This document shows positions 44,531 to 54,001 of a stretch of DNA of 64,000 nt, in pieces. A model generated the notes under the pieces. It saw only the letters and a list, made by a program, of their open reading frames with translations, had not been told where the DNA came from and searched no databases. Source of the stretch: Salinisphaera aquimarina (GTDB lineage Bacteria; Pseudomonadota; Gammaproteobacteria; Nevskiales; Salinisphaeraceae); assembly GCF_042643355.1 (NCBI RefSeq), contig NZ_JBHRSS010000001.1, forward strand, positions 496,001 through 560,000, read 5' to 3'. Numbering within the stretch: the first letter of the stretch is position 1; every line of letters starts with the position of its first letter. The position numbers were made by a program, and so were the translations under genes.

Positions 44531-46186
44531 TCAACGCAGTTCCTTGCGCAGGATCTTGCCAACATTGGACTTGGGCACCTCGGCGATGAATTCGTAATGC
44601 TTGGGTACCTTGTAACCGGTGAGATGGTCGCGGCAGTAGCGGCGCACCTCGTCGAGTTTCAGTTCGCTGTCTTTCTTGACCACGAACAGCTTCACCGCTT
44701 CGCCCGATTTCTCGTCCGGCACGCCGACGGCCGCGGCTTCCAGCACGCCTTCATGTCCCGCCACGACATCCTCGATCTCGTTCGGGTACACGTTGAAGCC
44801 CGATACGAGGATCATGTCCTTCTTGCGATCGACGATATAGAACAGGCCGGACTCGTCCTGACGCGCAATATCGCCGGTGCGAAAGAAGCCGTCCTCGGTG
44901 AATGCCTCGACGTTGACCTTGTCCTGGCGCCAGTAGCCGCTCGTCACCTGCGGGCCGCGCACGCACAGTTCGCCGGGTTCGCCGATCGCCAGGCTGTCGC
45001 CGTCGTCGTTGCGAATATCCACCTCGGTCGAGGGCACCGGCATGCCGATCGAATGATTGAACATGCGGCTGTTGAGCGGGTTGCAGCTGACCACGGGCGC
45101 GGTCTCCGACAAGCCGTAGCCCTCGATGATCGGATGGCCGGTGACCTCGAACCAGCGCTCCGCGACGGCCTGCTGGGTCGCCATGCCGCCCGACATCGAG
45201 AACTTGAGCTGGGAAAAATCCAGTTCCGCGAAGCCGGGCGTGTTGAGTAGGCCGTTGTAGAGCGTGTTGACGCCGGTAATCGCCGAAAATGGATATTTGC
45301 CCAGGGTTTTCACGAAGCCGGGCATGTCGCGGGGATTGGTGATCAATACGTTGTGGGCGCCCACCGAAAAATAGACCAGCGTGTTCACCGTCAGCGCGAA
45401 GATGTGATACATCGGCAGTGCCGTGATCACGAGTTCGCCGGTATCGCTCATCTCCGGCTTGAACCATTCCTGGCATTGCAGCACGTTGGCCACCACGTTG
45501 CCGTGCGACAGCATCGCGCCCTTGGCGGGGCCGGTGGTGCCGCCGGTGTATTGCAGGAAGGCAAGATCGTCGGGGCCGATTTTCACCGGCTCGAAGGTCA
45601 GTCTCCGGCCCTCGGCCAGCGCGCTGGGGAAATCCAGCGCCCCCGGCAGATTCCAGTCGGGCACCAGTTTCTTGACCTTCTTGACCACGAAATTGGTGAG
45701 CAGACGCCTGGGCAGCGACAGCATGTCGCCCAGCTGGGTCGTGATCACTGTCTCCACCGGCACGCTGTCGTAGATCTTCTCCAGGGTCGCGGCGAAGTTC
45801 TCCATCACCAGGAGCGTCTTGACGTCGGCGTCGACAAGCTGATGCTCGAGCTCACGCGCGGTATAAAGCGGGTTGATGTTGACCACCACGAGCCCGGCCC
45901 GCAGAGCGCCGAACAGTGCGATCACGTACTGAAGACAGTTCGGCATCATGATCGCCAGACGTTCGCCGCGACGCATCTGCAGTGACTGCTGCAGATAGGC
46001 GGCAAACGCTTTCGAATGCTGCTCGACGTCGGCGAACGTCAGCGCCGTATCCATGCTGGAGTAGGCCGTGCGCTGTGCATGATCGGCGCAGCTGTCCTCG
46101 ATGATCGACGCGACCGACTCGAACGCCGCGGTATCGATGGTATGGCGTACGCCGATCGGATAATTTTCGAACCAGTTCTTGTGCAT
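44531..46186 (-). CDS. Second long-chain fatty acid-CoA ligase (FadD paralogue)
   Basis: A 551-residue acyl-CoA synthetase with the same motifs as its neighbour: QYTGGTTGPAKGAML, FFRTGDIARQDESGLFYIVDRKKDMI and PKSNVGKILRKELR. The two proteins share long identical blocks (GFNVYPNEIEDVV, NPLYTARELEHQL), so they arose by tandem duplication. Paralogous FadDs usually differ in chain-length preference. ATG 46186 follows AAAGGGGG. It may use a promoter in the gap after the YihY gene (50 bp). Confidence 0.94.
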   Translation of the reverse strand: MHKNWFENYPIGVRHTIDTAAFESVASIIEDSCADHAQRTAYSSMDTALTFADVEQHSKAFAAYLQQSLQMRRGERLAIMMPNCLQYVIALFGALRAGLVVVNINPLYTARELEHQLVDADVKTLLVMENFAATLEKIYDSVPVETVITTQLGDMLSLPRRLLTNFVVKKVKKLVPDWNLPGALDFPSALAEGRRLTFEPVKIGPDDLAFLQYTGGTTGPAKGAMLSHGNVVANVLQCQEWFKPEMSDTGELVITALPMYHIFALTVNTLVYFSVGAHNVLITNPRDMPGFVKTLGKYPFSAITGVNTLYNGLLNTPGFAELDFSQLKFSMSGGMATQQAVAERWFEVTGHPIIEGYGLSETAPVVSCNPLNSRMFNHSIGMPVPSTEVDIRNDDGDSLAIGEPGELCVRGPQVTSGYWRQDKVNVEAFTEDGFFRTGDIARQDESGLFYIVDRKKDMILVSGFNVYPNEIEDVVAGHEGVLEAAAVGVPDEKSGEAVKLFVVKKDSELKLDEVRRYCRDHLTGYKVPKHYEFIAEVPKSNVGKILRKELR

Positions 46187-46237
46187 CTGTCGCCCCCTTT
46201 GAACCATTCACCCTGAATAGCGGCTATACGATTTTCA

Positions 46238-47605
46238 TCACCCGGTTGCCTGGAACGGCCCCGCGCCGGCCCGTTCTTTTTCACGCATGCTGGCCGATAC
46301 GAGCCCGCGCAGCGACAAGTCCCCGAACGTGTCGTGCCGTGCCTTTTCCTTGCGTGCGATCCACGCCATGACTTCCCGGTGCGGCGCGTCGTCGCGCGTG
46401 TTCGGCGCGGACGTCGGATCGCCCCGCCGTACTGCGTCTAGTATGTCATTGACCTTGAGGCATTCGATGTCCTGACGCGGCAGCAGGGTAACCGTGGTGT
46501 CACCGCTCTCGATCAGGATATTGGCCTCGACCAACTGGTCGACGATGTCGTAGACATGATCGGGGGCGGCGCCGATGTAGCGTGCCAGGCGTGCCACCTG
46601 CCACGGCGTATTGCCCTGCATGAAGTTGTAGCCGATCAGGCTCATCATGAGCAGTGCGATCTCCTCGCGCTGATATGCGCCCAGGCGCGGTGGATAAGGC
46701 GCGCGAGTGAGCTGCTCGCCGTGCTGAAGCAGAAACGCGACCCGGCAGCCGGTGAGCATGATCAGCCAGGACACGTACAGCCAGATCAGCAGCAGGATGA
46801 GGATGGCGAAGCTCGAATATACCGCGTTGACATTACCGGCATTGGAGGCGAACACGGCAAAGCCGAGGCTGGCGGTCTGCCAGAGAACGCCGGCGAAGAC
46901 CCCGCCGCCGATGGCCGGCAGGATATTGACCTTGGTGTTCGGCATGAAGGCGAACAGGAAGGTGAAACCGATGCTGTAGAGCACATAGGGCACCAAGCGG
47001 CCGATCAGGTACAGCGAGGCGCCGAACGGCTCGATCGTGCTCAGGTATCCCACGACGGTGTTGTTGCTCAGCGACGCGGTCATGCTGGTGGCGGCCAGGA
47101 TCACGATCGGGCCGACGATCAGCACGCTCAGGTATTCGGTGAAGCGCCGTCCCAGCGAGCGCGGCTTGCGCACCTGCCAGATGTAGTTGCAGCCGTTTTC
47201 GACCTTCTGGATCAGCGAAATGACCGAATACATCAGCAGCACAACGCCGATGGCCCCGAGCAGACCGACCTGCACGTTCTCCACGAAGCCGACCACCTTG
47301 TCGATGATCTCGTCGGCCTGTGCCCCCAGCGGTGCCAGAAAGCGGTGCAGTACCGGCCGCAGGGCGTTGTTGACGCCGAAAGCCTTGAGCATGGAGAACG
47401 CCAGCGCCAGCAGCGGCACCAGCGACAGCAGGGTGGTGTAGACCAGCCCCATGGCGCGCATGGTGATCTCGCCGCTCTGGATATCACGAAATAGCACCTG
47501 CCCGAGCCGCACGGCGATGATGCCCCAACGCCTGGGGCGCCGAATCGTGTCGAGATCGCGTTGCCAGATGGCGGCATCGAAGCGATTGCTTATCCGGTTG
47601 AGCAT
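46238..47605 (-). CDS. YihY/BrkB-family inner-membrane protein
   Basis: A 455-residue member of the YihY/UPF0761 family, once called RNase BN. About six membrane helices follow a charged N-terminus (ITMRAMGLVYTTLLSLVPLLALAFSMLKAFG; LLLMYSVISLIQKVENGCNYIWQV). The C-terminal 170 residues form a soluble region with a winged-helix-like part (QVARLARYIGAAPDHVYDIVDQLVEANILI), as in longer family members. The function is unknown. It is separated from the divergent phaC by 282 bp. Confidence 0.88.
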   Translation of the reverse strand: MLNRISNRFDAAIWQRDLDTIRRPRRWGIIAVRLGQVLFRDIQSGEITMRAMGLVYTTLLSLVPLLALAFSMLKAFGVNNALRPVLHRFLAPLGAQADEIIDKVVGFVENVQVGLLGAIGVVLLMYSVISLIQKVENGCNYIWQVRKPRSLGRRFTEYLSVLIVGPIVILAATSMTASLSNNTVVGYLSTIEPFGASLYLIGRLVPYVLYSIGFTFLFAFMPNTKVNILPAIGGGVFAGVLWQTASLGFAVFASNAGNVNAVYSSFAILILLLIWLYVSWLIMLTGCRVAFLLQHGEQLTRAPYPPRLGAYQREEIALLMMSLIGYNFMQGNTPWQVARLARYIGAAPDHVYDIVDQLVEANILIESGDTTVTLLPRQDIECLKVNDILDAVRRGDPTSAPNTRDDAPHREVMAWIARKEKARHDTFGDLSLRGLVSASMREKERAGAGPFQATG

Positions 47606-47657
47606 TTAATCTCCCTGGTCAATCCATGCCGTACCGTTCGCCCCCGCTGAACGGATG

Positions 47658-47682
47658 CGCCGCCCCCGGCCGGGGGGCGGCG
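47658..47682. other. GC-only hairpin in the divergent yihY/phaC region
   Basis: CGCCGCCCCC and GGGGGCGGCG form a 10-bp all-GC stem with a GGCCG loop in the 282-bp divergent gap. There is no T-run. It lies 53 bases upstream of the leftward YihY start and could be part of its 5' untranslated leader. Nothing else in the gap can be supported. Confidence 0.45.
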
Positions 47683-47887
47683 GACAGATCGGCGCGCCGC
47701 ATGCGCGCTCGAATACGACCGCAGCCGTGTTCGAATCGCCGAAGCCTGATGTGATTTGCGCTTGTAAACCCTCTGGCGGCATTGTAACCATCGTGGCACG
47801 CCTTGGCGTGCGGCAGTGCGCAAAAACCGGTCGATAACGCCGGTATAGTGAGTCCATGACAATTCATACCACGATCCGACCCACCCC

Positions 47888-49615
47888 ATGAGCGCAATCG
47901 CAACGCCGGCCCCGGACGTATCGGACCCCGCTTCGCCGCGCTCGCTGCGCGATCTCACCGGCGCCTATGCCTTCGTGGGATCGCGCTGGGGCGAAGCGCT
48001 GGTGTCGGGGCGCGAATTGCTCACCGTGCTGGCGTCGCATCCGCTGACCCTGGCCAGGGCGCAGGCCGCGCTCAGCCTTGAACTGGGCCGTATCGCCATC
48101 GGCCGCTCGACGCTGCGCGCGGCCCCGGACGATCGCCGCTTCACCGACCCCGCCTGGCAGGACAACCCCGCATTCCGGCGGGTGTTGCAGGGTTATCTGG
48201 CCTGGTCCAGTGCCTTGCTGGAACTGGTGCACTCATTGCGCATCGGCGCCGACCAGCGACGTCGTCTGCTGTTTGTGGCCGAGCATCTGGTGGCCGCCGG
48301 CGCGCCCAGCAACCTGTTTTTCACCCACCCGGGTTTCTACGAGCAGGCGGCAAGAACACACGGCGGCTCGATCGTTTCCGGGATACGCCATCTGCTCACG
48401 GACCTGCGCAGCAACCGCGGTCTGCCGCAGCAGGTCGATCGCTCGGCTTTCAAGATCGGACGCAATATCGCGGCGACCGAAGGGGCGGTGGTCTTTCGAA
48501 CCGAAGTCTTCGAACTGATTCAGTACAGTCCGCGCACGGCCACGGTCGACTCGCAGCCGGTGCTGCTGTGTCCGCCCCAGATCAACAAGTACTACGTGCT
48601 CGACCTGTCGTCCGAAAAGAGTTTCGTGCGCCACGCGCTGGATGCCGGTCAGCAGGTGTTCACGATCTCCTGGCGCAACCCCACCGCGAGCAAGCGCGAC
48701 TGGGATCTGGCGACCTACGTCCACGCCACCTGCAAGGCGCTCGACGTCGTGCGCGAGATCAACGGCGAGGTTCCGGTCAAGCTGTTGGGCGCCTGTGCCG
48801 GCGGCCTGACCGCCGCGGTCACGCTCGCCTACCTGGTCGCGCACGGTGAGGGCGACAAGGTGGCCTGTCTTTCGATGCTGGTCACCATGCTGGATTCACC
48901 GCGCGCCAAGCGCCTTGCGCGGGTCGCTGACGACACCGCGGTGGCGGCGGCGCTCGCACGCTCGCGTCTCGCCGGCGTGCTCGACGGCGCCGACATGGCC
49001 CGCACCTTCGCCTGGCTGCGCCCGAACGAACTCATCTGGCACTTCGTGACCAACAACTACGTACTCGGGCGCGAGCCGCCGGCCTTCGACGTGCTGTACT
49101 GGAACAGTGACACCACGCGTCTGCCGGCGGCCCTGCATGCCGATCTGCTCGGCATCTACCGGCACAACCGATTGCGGCACGGCGGCGGGCTGCAGATCGA
49201 CGGCACCCCGATCGATATCGCCGCGATAGCACACGATGTATTCGTGGTCGCGGGCGCGCGCGACCACATCACGCCCTGGCAGGCCTGTTATCGGTCGATG
49301 CAGATGTTTCGTTCCAACATGCGCTTCGTGCTCGGTTCGGCCGGGCATGTGCAGTCGATACTTTGCCCCCCGGAAGAGGACAGCCCCGATCCCGGCGTGG
49401 ATAACGGTGCGCGTTTCTATGTCAACGACGACTACTCGCTGGACCCCGCGGCCTGGCGGCGTGCCGCACGCGAGCAGCGCGGTTCGTGGTGGCCCGCCTG
49501 GGTGCGCTGGTGCCAGAGCCACGGCGGCGATGAGCGTCCGGCACCGACGGTATACGGCAATGAAGACTATGAACCGATCGAGGCCGCCCCGGGGCGTTAT
49601 GTCCGGCAACGTTGA
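47888..49615 (+). CDS. phaC: Class II-type poly(3-hydroxyalkanoate) synthase
   Basis: A 575-residue PHA synthase that polymerises 3-hydroxyacyl-CoA at granule surfaces. The lipase-like box is GACAGG with Cys303; Asp459 (AGARDHITPW) and His487 (GSAGHVQS) complete the triad. These lie 7-8 residues beyond the triad positions of Pseudomonas PhaC1, and GACxGGLT is the class II form of the box, so medium-chain monomers are likely. PhaZ-like hydrolase genes follow, as in the class II pha locus, but no phaD or phasin gene is seen. Confidence 0.93.
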   Translation: MSAIATPAPDVSDPASPRSLRDLTGAYAFVGSRWGEALVSGRELLTVLASHPLTLARAQAALSLELGRIAIGRSTLRAAPDDRRFTDPAWQDNPAFRRVLQGYLAWSSALLELVHSLRIGADQRRRLLFVAEHLVAAGAPSNLFFTHPGFYEQAARTHGGSIVSGIRHLLTDLRSNRGLPQQVDRSAFKIGRNIAATEGAVVFRTEVFELIQYSPRTATVDSQPVLLCPPQINKYYVLDLSSEKSFVRHALDAGQQVFTISWRNPTASKRDWDLATYVHATCKALDVVREINGEVPVKLLGACAGGLTAAVTLAYLVAHGEGDKVACLSMLVTMLDSPRAKRLARVADDTAVAAALARSRLAGVLDGADMARTFAWLRPNELIWHFVTNNYVLGREPPAFDVLYWNSDTTRLPAALHADLLGIYRHNRLRHGGGLQIDGTPIDIAAIAHDVFVVAGARDHITPWQACYRSMQMFRSNMRFVLGSAGHVQSILCPPEEDSPDPGVDNGARFYVNDDYSLDPAAWRRAAREQRGSWWPAWVRWCQSHGGDERPAPTVYGNEDYEPIEAAPGRYVRQR

Positions 49616-50447
49616 GACACGCGTGTTCGAGACCGTCGACATCGACGGCGAATCGCTGCGGGTATCGGTATCGCCCGGGCCGGGCACACCGCTGGTCATC
49701 TGCAACGATTTCGCCGCCAATCTCGATGTGCTGGACGATTTCGTGGTGGCGCTCGCACGCCCCACATTGTGCTTCGATCTGCCCGGCATCGGCGGCTCCG
49801 CCGACGCTGCCGCGATGCGGCGGATGCCCGCGCTGTCGCGTCTGCTGGCCAGCTTGCTCGAGGCGTTGTCCATGCCCCGGCGCGTGGATGTGATGGGCAT
49901 TGGCTGGGGCGGGCTGCTGGCACAGCAGTTCGCACGCGACCATCGTGATCGGGTGCGCCGTCTCGTACTCACCGCGACCTCCAGCGGTCAGCTGATGTTT
50001 CCCGGTCGCCTGGCGAGTCTGTGGCGGCTGGCGCGTTCGGGCGGACTGGTGCGCGCCGCCCCCAGCGCCCAGGACGCGCGGATCCTGTTCGGCGGGCGCC
50101 GCAATGACGAATGCAACGCTATCGCCAACGGCTTGAGTCGTGCCATCCGACCGACGCGGCGCGGTCACGCCGGCCAGCTGTACGCGTTGACCGGCTACAG
50201 CAGTCTGCCGTGGCTGCATCGTCTGAACGTGCCGACGCTGGTCATGGCGGGCGATGACGACAATATCGTGCCGATGGTCAATGCGCGGGTGCTGGCCCTG
50301 CTGCTGCCGCTGGCACGTCTGGCCATCATCCGTGGCGGCGGTCACTGGTTCGTGCTGGAGCGGACCGACGAAGTGGTGCGTGTCCTGGAATCGTTTCTCG
50401 ACGCGCGCGTCGCGATCACCGACGCGGATCAGGACAATACGCTTTAA
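49599..50447 (+). CDS. PhaZ-like alpha/beta hydrolase lacking the nucleophilic serine
   Basis: A 282-residue paralogue of the PhaZ depolymerase encoded next. It has the same fold landmarks: VICNDFAANLDVLDDFV near the start, LCFDLPGIGGS, MAGDDDNIVP with the acid Asp, and RGGGHWFVLER with the His. At the nucleophile elbow it reads GIGWGG where PhaZ has GVSWGG, so residue 102 is Gly (codon GGC, 49902-49904) instead of Ser. It is therefore probably not a serine hydrolase, and may be a regulator, granule-binding protein or enzyme of altered chemistry. ATG 49599 lies inside the end of phaC (17-bp overlap). Confidence 0.88.
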   Translation: MSGNVETRVFETVDIDGESLRVSVSPGPGTPLVICNDFAANLDVLDDFVVALARPTLCFDLPGIGGSADAAAMRRMPALSRLLASLLEALSMPRRVDVMGIGWGGLLAQQFARDHRDRVRRLVLTATSSGQLMFPGRLASLWRLARSGGLVRAAPSAQDARILFGGRRNDECNAIANGLSRAIRPTRRGHAGQLYALTGYSSLPWLHRLNVPTLVMAGDDDNIVPMVNARVLALLLPLARLAIIRGGGHWFVLERTDEVVRVLESFLDARVAITDADQDNTL

Positions 50448-50562
50448 GGATGCGTGTTAATGCTCTGTATCCATGGGGTTGGTGCGTTGCGGCAAAAGTA
50501 GTAGAGCGGCGTTTTTGGCTTTGCGGCATACTCGGGCGGGGAGAACGATTCGAGGGAGTACT

Positions 50563-51528
50563 GTGAGCGCAGAGCCAGCGGAGAAACGCGCGCCGCGGCG
50601 GTCCGTGCCGCCGAATCTGAGTGTCTTGCGTCGGCGCACCAAGATGCACGTCGAGTTCGTCGACGTGGACGGCGTCAGCCTGCGGGTAGGGACCCGACGT
50701 GGCCGCGGCCGGCCGATGTTGCTGTTCAACGGTATCGGCGCCAATCTGGACATGACGCTGCCCCTGATCAACGCGCTCGACGATGTGGAAGTCATCGTCT
50801 TCGATATGCCGGGCGCGGGCGAGTCGCCGGCGCTTGCACTGCCGCGGCGTTTTCGATCACTGGCCCGGTTGGCGGCGAAGCTGCTCGACCGTCTGGGCTA
50901 CGACGAGCCGTTGAACGTCGCCGGCGTTTCCTGGGGTGGGGCACTGGCCCAGCAATTCGCCCTGGATTTTCCCGAGCGTACCAATCGGCTGGTGCTGGCC
51001 GCGACCTCGACCGGGATGCTGGCGCTGCCCGCGCGTTCCAACGTGTTCAAGCGCCTGACCACGGCGCGCCGTTATCAGAAGAATGAAACCCTGGCGCATC
51101 TGGCGCCTGCGCTCTACGGCGGGCTGATGCGTCGGCGTCCCGACCTGCTCGAGCGTCAGAGCCGCCATCCCGCCGGCTTATCGACTCGCGGCTATGTCAA
51201 TCAATTGCTCGCGGGCGTGGGCTGGACCAGCGTGCATCGGCTCTATCGTCTGCGGTGTCCCACGCTGATCATGGGCGGCGACGATGATCCGGTCATGCCG
51301 TTGGTCAATATTCGTCTGCTCTACTGGCTGATTCCCAAATCCTATCTGCATATCGTGCGTGGCGGCGGGCATCTGTTTCTGCTGGTGCGGGCCAACGAAA
51401 GCGCGGCGGTGATCAAGCGTTTCATCAACGAGCGCCGCTACGACGGCACCGACGGACAGGATTACTACGCGGCTCGCAACCAGCCTGCCGACGGCGCGCT
51501 CAAACCTCTTCTGGCACAGGACAGCTGA
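50563..51528 (+). CDS. phaZ: Intracellular medium-chain PHA depolymerase
   Basis: A 321-residue alpha/beta hydrolase matching Pseudomonas-type PhaZ. The nucleophile elbow is GVSWGGALAQQFA with Ser123, the acid is in MGGDDDPVMP and the His in RGGGHLFLL. It releases 3-hydroxyacids from stored medium-chain PHA. GTG 50563 follows GAGGGAG; an ATG at 50644 would give the shorter length more usual in the family, so the Arg/Pro-rich first 27 residues may be an extension. It is 115 bp after the paralogue, with its own ribosome site. Confidence 0.92.
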   Translation: MSAEPAEKRAPRRSVPPNLSVLRRRTKMHVEFVDVDGVSLRVGTRRGRGRPMLLFNGIGANLDMTLPLINALDDVEVIVFDMPGAGESPALALPRRFRSLARLAAKLLDRLGYDEPLNVAGVSWGGALAQQFALDFPERTNRLVLAATSTGMLALPARSNVFKRLTTARRYQKNETLAHLAPALYGGLMRRRPDLLERQSRHPAGLSTRGYVNQLLAGVGWTSVHRLYRLRCPTLIMGGDDDPVMPLVNIRLLYWLIPKSYLHIVRGGGHLFLLVRANESAAVIKRFINERRYDGTDGQDYYAARNQPADGALKPLLAQDS

Positions 51529-51673
51529 GTCTTCCCGGGACTTCGGTAATCGGCGCGCGCGGCGGACCTGATTCCGACGACGCCATCTTTCGGGGTGATG
51601 AAGCCTGTGCCTGCCGTTTGGCGGCCGCGATCGGTCGGGCCTGTGTCAGCGAGCGCCAGCGATCTCGATTGCG

Positions 51674-52486
51674 TCAGCGCTTGTTCGTGTCGCGCCGTAG
51701 ACGGGCTTTGGCTGCCGCCATCATCTGGCGGTGGCTGATCGCGTTATAGCTGGCCTCCGCCAGACTGCGACGGTCATAGCCGCGCGGGTCGATGGCGGCA
51801 CAGATACGAATCTGCGCGCGTATGTTGTGAACCCGGAACAGATCGCGAAAATGCGGCCAGATCGGCGCCTCGTCGACCCAGGGCACCAGTGCGTGGTGCA
51901 TGTCGGGCGGTGTGGTGTCGTCGCAATAGCGCAACGCGACCGGCATGACCGGATAGCCGCCGTCAATGGCCGCCGCGAACAGCCGGGCGTGGAAACGACG
52001 CGGCTGCGGATCGGTGGTCGTGGTGCCTTCCGGGAAGAACAGCACCGAGCGGCCGGCGTCGAGCACCGAGCGGATCTGTTCGGAGGTTTCGCCGGTTTTG
52101 CCGGCGCCGCGGGTGAGAAACAATGTCCCGGCCGCGCGCGCGAACGCGCCGACCAGCGGCCAGCCGCCGATCTCCGCCTTGGAGACGAACGAGGCATTGA
52201 AGGCATGGCCGAGCACGACGATATCCAGCCACGAACTGTGATTGGCCACGATCAGCGCCGGCCCGGTCAATGGCGCGCCGTCCATTTCCAGGGTGACGTT
52301 GAGCACCCGGAGCATGCGCCCATGCCACCAGCGCACCAGCTTCCAGGAGCGGGTGCCGATAAGCGGTACGATCGGCAGCAGAATCAGGCCGAGCAGAACC
52401 AGGCCGATCAGGCGCGCGGCTTTAACGCACAGTGACAGGCGGCCGATGAGCGGCCGGGCGGGGGCGGTGAAGGAAGTGTCGTGCAT
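51674..52486 (-). CDS. olsA: 1-acyl-glycerol-3-phosphate acyltransferase family protein, probable OlsA
   Basis: A 270-residue PlsC-type acyltransferase. A membrane segment (LIGLVLLGLILLPIVPLIG) is followed by NHSSWLD (HX4D motif) and FPEGTTT. It lies directly after, and overlapping, an OlsB-type N-acyltransferase gene, so it should add the second acyl chain to lyso-ornithine lipid. ATG 52486 overlaps the end of olsB by 65 bp. A role in general phospholipid synthesis cannot be excluded from sequence alone. Confidence 0.88.
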   Translation of the reverse strand: MHDTSFTAPARPLIGRLSLCVKAARLIGLVLLGLILLPIVPLIGTRSWKLVRWWHGRMLRVLNVTLEMDGAPLTGPALIVANHSSWLDIVVLGHAFNASFVSKAEIGGWPLVGAFARAAGTLFLTRGAGKTGETSEQIRSVLDAGRSVLFFPEGTTTTDPQPRRFHARLFAAAIDGGYPVMPVALRYCDDTTPPDMHHALVPWVDEAPIWPHFRDLFRVHNIRAQIRICAAIDPRGYDRRSLAEASYNAISHRQMMAAAKARLRRDTNKR

Positions 52487-53222
52487 ATCGCGGGCACAAG
52501 TTAGCGACTTGCAGATGCATGAACAAGTCCGCGACCCGGAATTCGGGGTCCCAGCAGGGCGCACCGCCCACCGTTGCGCCCAGCCGCAGGTAGGCCTTGA
52601 GCAACGGCGGGCGCGAGAATACGGGCGCTTGCGCGTCTTTTGCGGTATCTGCCGGTGGCAGCTCGCGCTTCGGCGTTACCCGGCAGTCGACCGGCGACAA
52701 CTGTGTCTGCACCAACTGCGCGTACAGGAAATGCGCGCGTGCGCTGCCATCGCGCGCATCGATGCTGGCACAGCCGATCAGGTGCTCGAATCGGCCGCTG
52801 CGAACGAACGCGCCGATGCCGGACCACAGCGCGGCGATGACCGCCCCCTGGCGTGATTGCGGTGCCACACAGGTGCGTCCGATTTCGAGTGTGCGGCCGG
52901 GCTGATGGCGTATCGGCGCCATGTCGAATTCGGATTCCGAATAGAAACCACCGATACGCTGCGCGGTATCGCAGTCCAGCAGACGGGTGCTGGCGAGCAG
53001 CTCGCCGTCGACTGGGTCGATCACCAGCAGATGCTGACAGTGGCGATCGAAGTCATCCGTCTCGATCGCATCGGCGCAGGCGATATCGGCGCCCATTTCG
53101 TCCACGAAAACACGATGACGCAGGCGCAGACTGGCGCGGATATCGGCTGCGGATCGTGCGAGTCGCACCTGCGGTATCCGACCGGGTGAGGCGGCTTGAA
53201 CAACACGTGCGGCGACAGCCAT
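52422..53222 (-). CDS. olsB: Ornithine N-acyltransferase (OlsB-type GNAT)
   Basis: A 266-residue GNAT-family N-acyltransferase of the OlsB group, which transfers a 3-hydroxyacyl group from acyl-ACP to ornithine. Family stretches are LRLRHRVFVDEMGAD, DRHCQHLLVIDPVDGELLASTRLL and RTLEIGRTCVAPQSRQGAVIAALWSGIGAFV. The last 60 residues include PLLKAYLRLGATVGGAPCWDPEF, also typical. Ornithine lipids are phosphorus-free membrane lipids, often made when phosphate is short. It heads the olsB-olsA pair. Confidence 0.9.
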   Translation of the reverse strand: MAVAARVVQAASPGRIPQVRLARSAADIRASLRLRHRVFVDEMGADIACADAIETDDFDRHCQHLLVIDPVDGELLASTRLLDCDTAQRIGGFYSESEFDMAPIRHQPGRTLEIGRTCVAPQSRQGAVIAALWSGIGAFVRSGRFEHLIGCASIDARDGSARAHFLYAQLVQTQLSPVDCRVTPKRELPPADTAKDAQAPVFSRPPLLKAYLRLGATVGGAPCWDPEFRVADLFMHLQVANLCPRYARHFLHRPRPAAHRPPVTVR

Positions 53223-53344
53223 GGCATGACCTCTCGTGAAGGTGAGTCATGCGCAGGCTAGGCGGCTCAAATTGAGAAACGATGACGTTCCGGTGACCGC
53301 TGGATGACCGTCGGCGTCGCGCCAGGCGGCTACGTGCCCTGATC

Positions 53345-54001
53345 CTAACTCTGTGGTTCAGGCGGTACCGCTTCGTAGACCGGCCGGAAACGATTGACGA
53401 TGGTGCAGAACAGGCGTGCGGTCTGTTCGGTGTCGTAACGGGCCGAATGCGCGGCGTCGTTGTCCCAGTCCATGCCGGCGGCGGTAGCCGCGCGCCGAAG
53501 CACGGTCTGGCCGAAAGCCACGCCGCCCAGGGTGGCGGTATCGAAGCAGGAGAACGGGTGAAACGGGCTGCGCTTGATGCCGGTGCGGGCAATGGCCGCA
53601 TTGAGAAAGCCCAGATCGAAATGTGCGTTGTGGCCGACCAGCACGGCGCGCTTGCAGCCGGTGTCTTTCACCGTGGCACGAACCATCTTGAAGATGCGCG
53701 ACAGCGCGTCATGTTCGGATATCGCCGGGCGCAGCGGGTGGTGGGGATCGATACCGTTGACCTCCAGCGACGCCGGTTCCATGTTGGCGCCTTCGAACGG
53801 TTTCACGTGATAGGCGATCGACTCGCGGATTTCGAGATCCCCGGTGTCGTCGAAATCCACGGTCACGGCCGCGATTTCCAGCAGCGCGTCGGTAGCGCTG
53901 TTGAAGCCGCCGGTCTCCACGTCGATCACCACCGGCAGGAAGCCGCGAAAACGGTTGGCGAGCGCGGCCGGTGCATCTTGCGGGGTATCAGTATCTGTCA
54001 T
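53345..54001 (-). CDS. rnt: Ribonuclease T
   Basis: A 218-residue DEDDh exonuclease that trims the 3' ends of tRNA and other stable RNAs. The three Exo motifs are visible: VIDVETGGFN, GHNAHFDLGF and HSARYDTEQTA. The length matches the gammaproteobacterial family. It is separated from olsB by 122 bp and diverges from argG; its first residues (TDTDTPQDAPAA) form a short polar lead. Confidence 0.95.
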   Translation of the reverse strand: MTDTDTPQDAPAALANRFRGFLPVVIDVETGGFNSATDALLEIAAVTVDFDDTGDLEIRESIAYHVKPFEGANMEPASLEVNGIDPHHPLRPAISEHDALSRIFKMVRATVKDTGCKRAVLVGHNAHFDLGFLNAAIARTGIKRSPFHPFSCFDTATLGGVAFGQTVLRRAATAAGMDWDNDAAHSARYDTEQTARLFCTIVNRFRPVYEAVPPEPQS

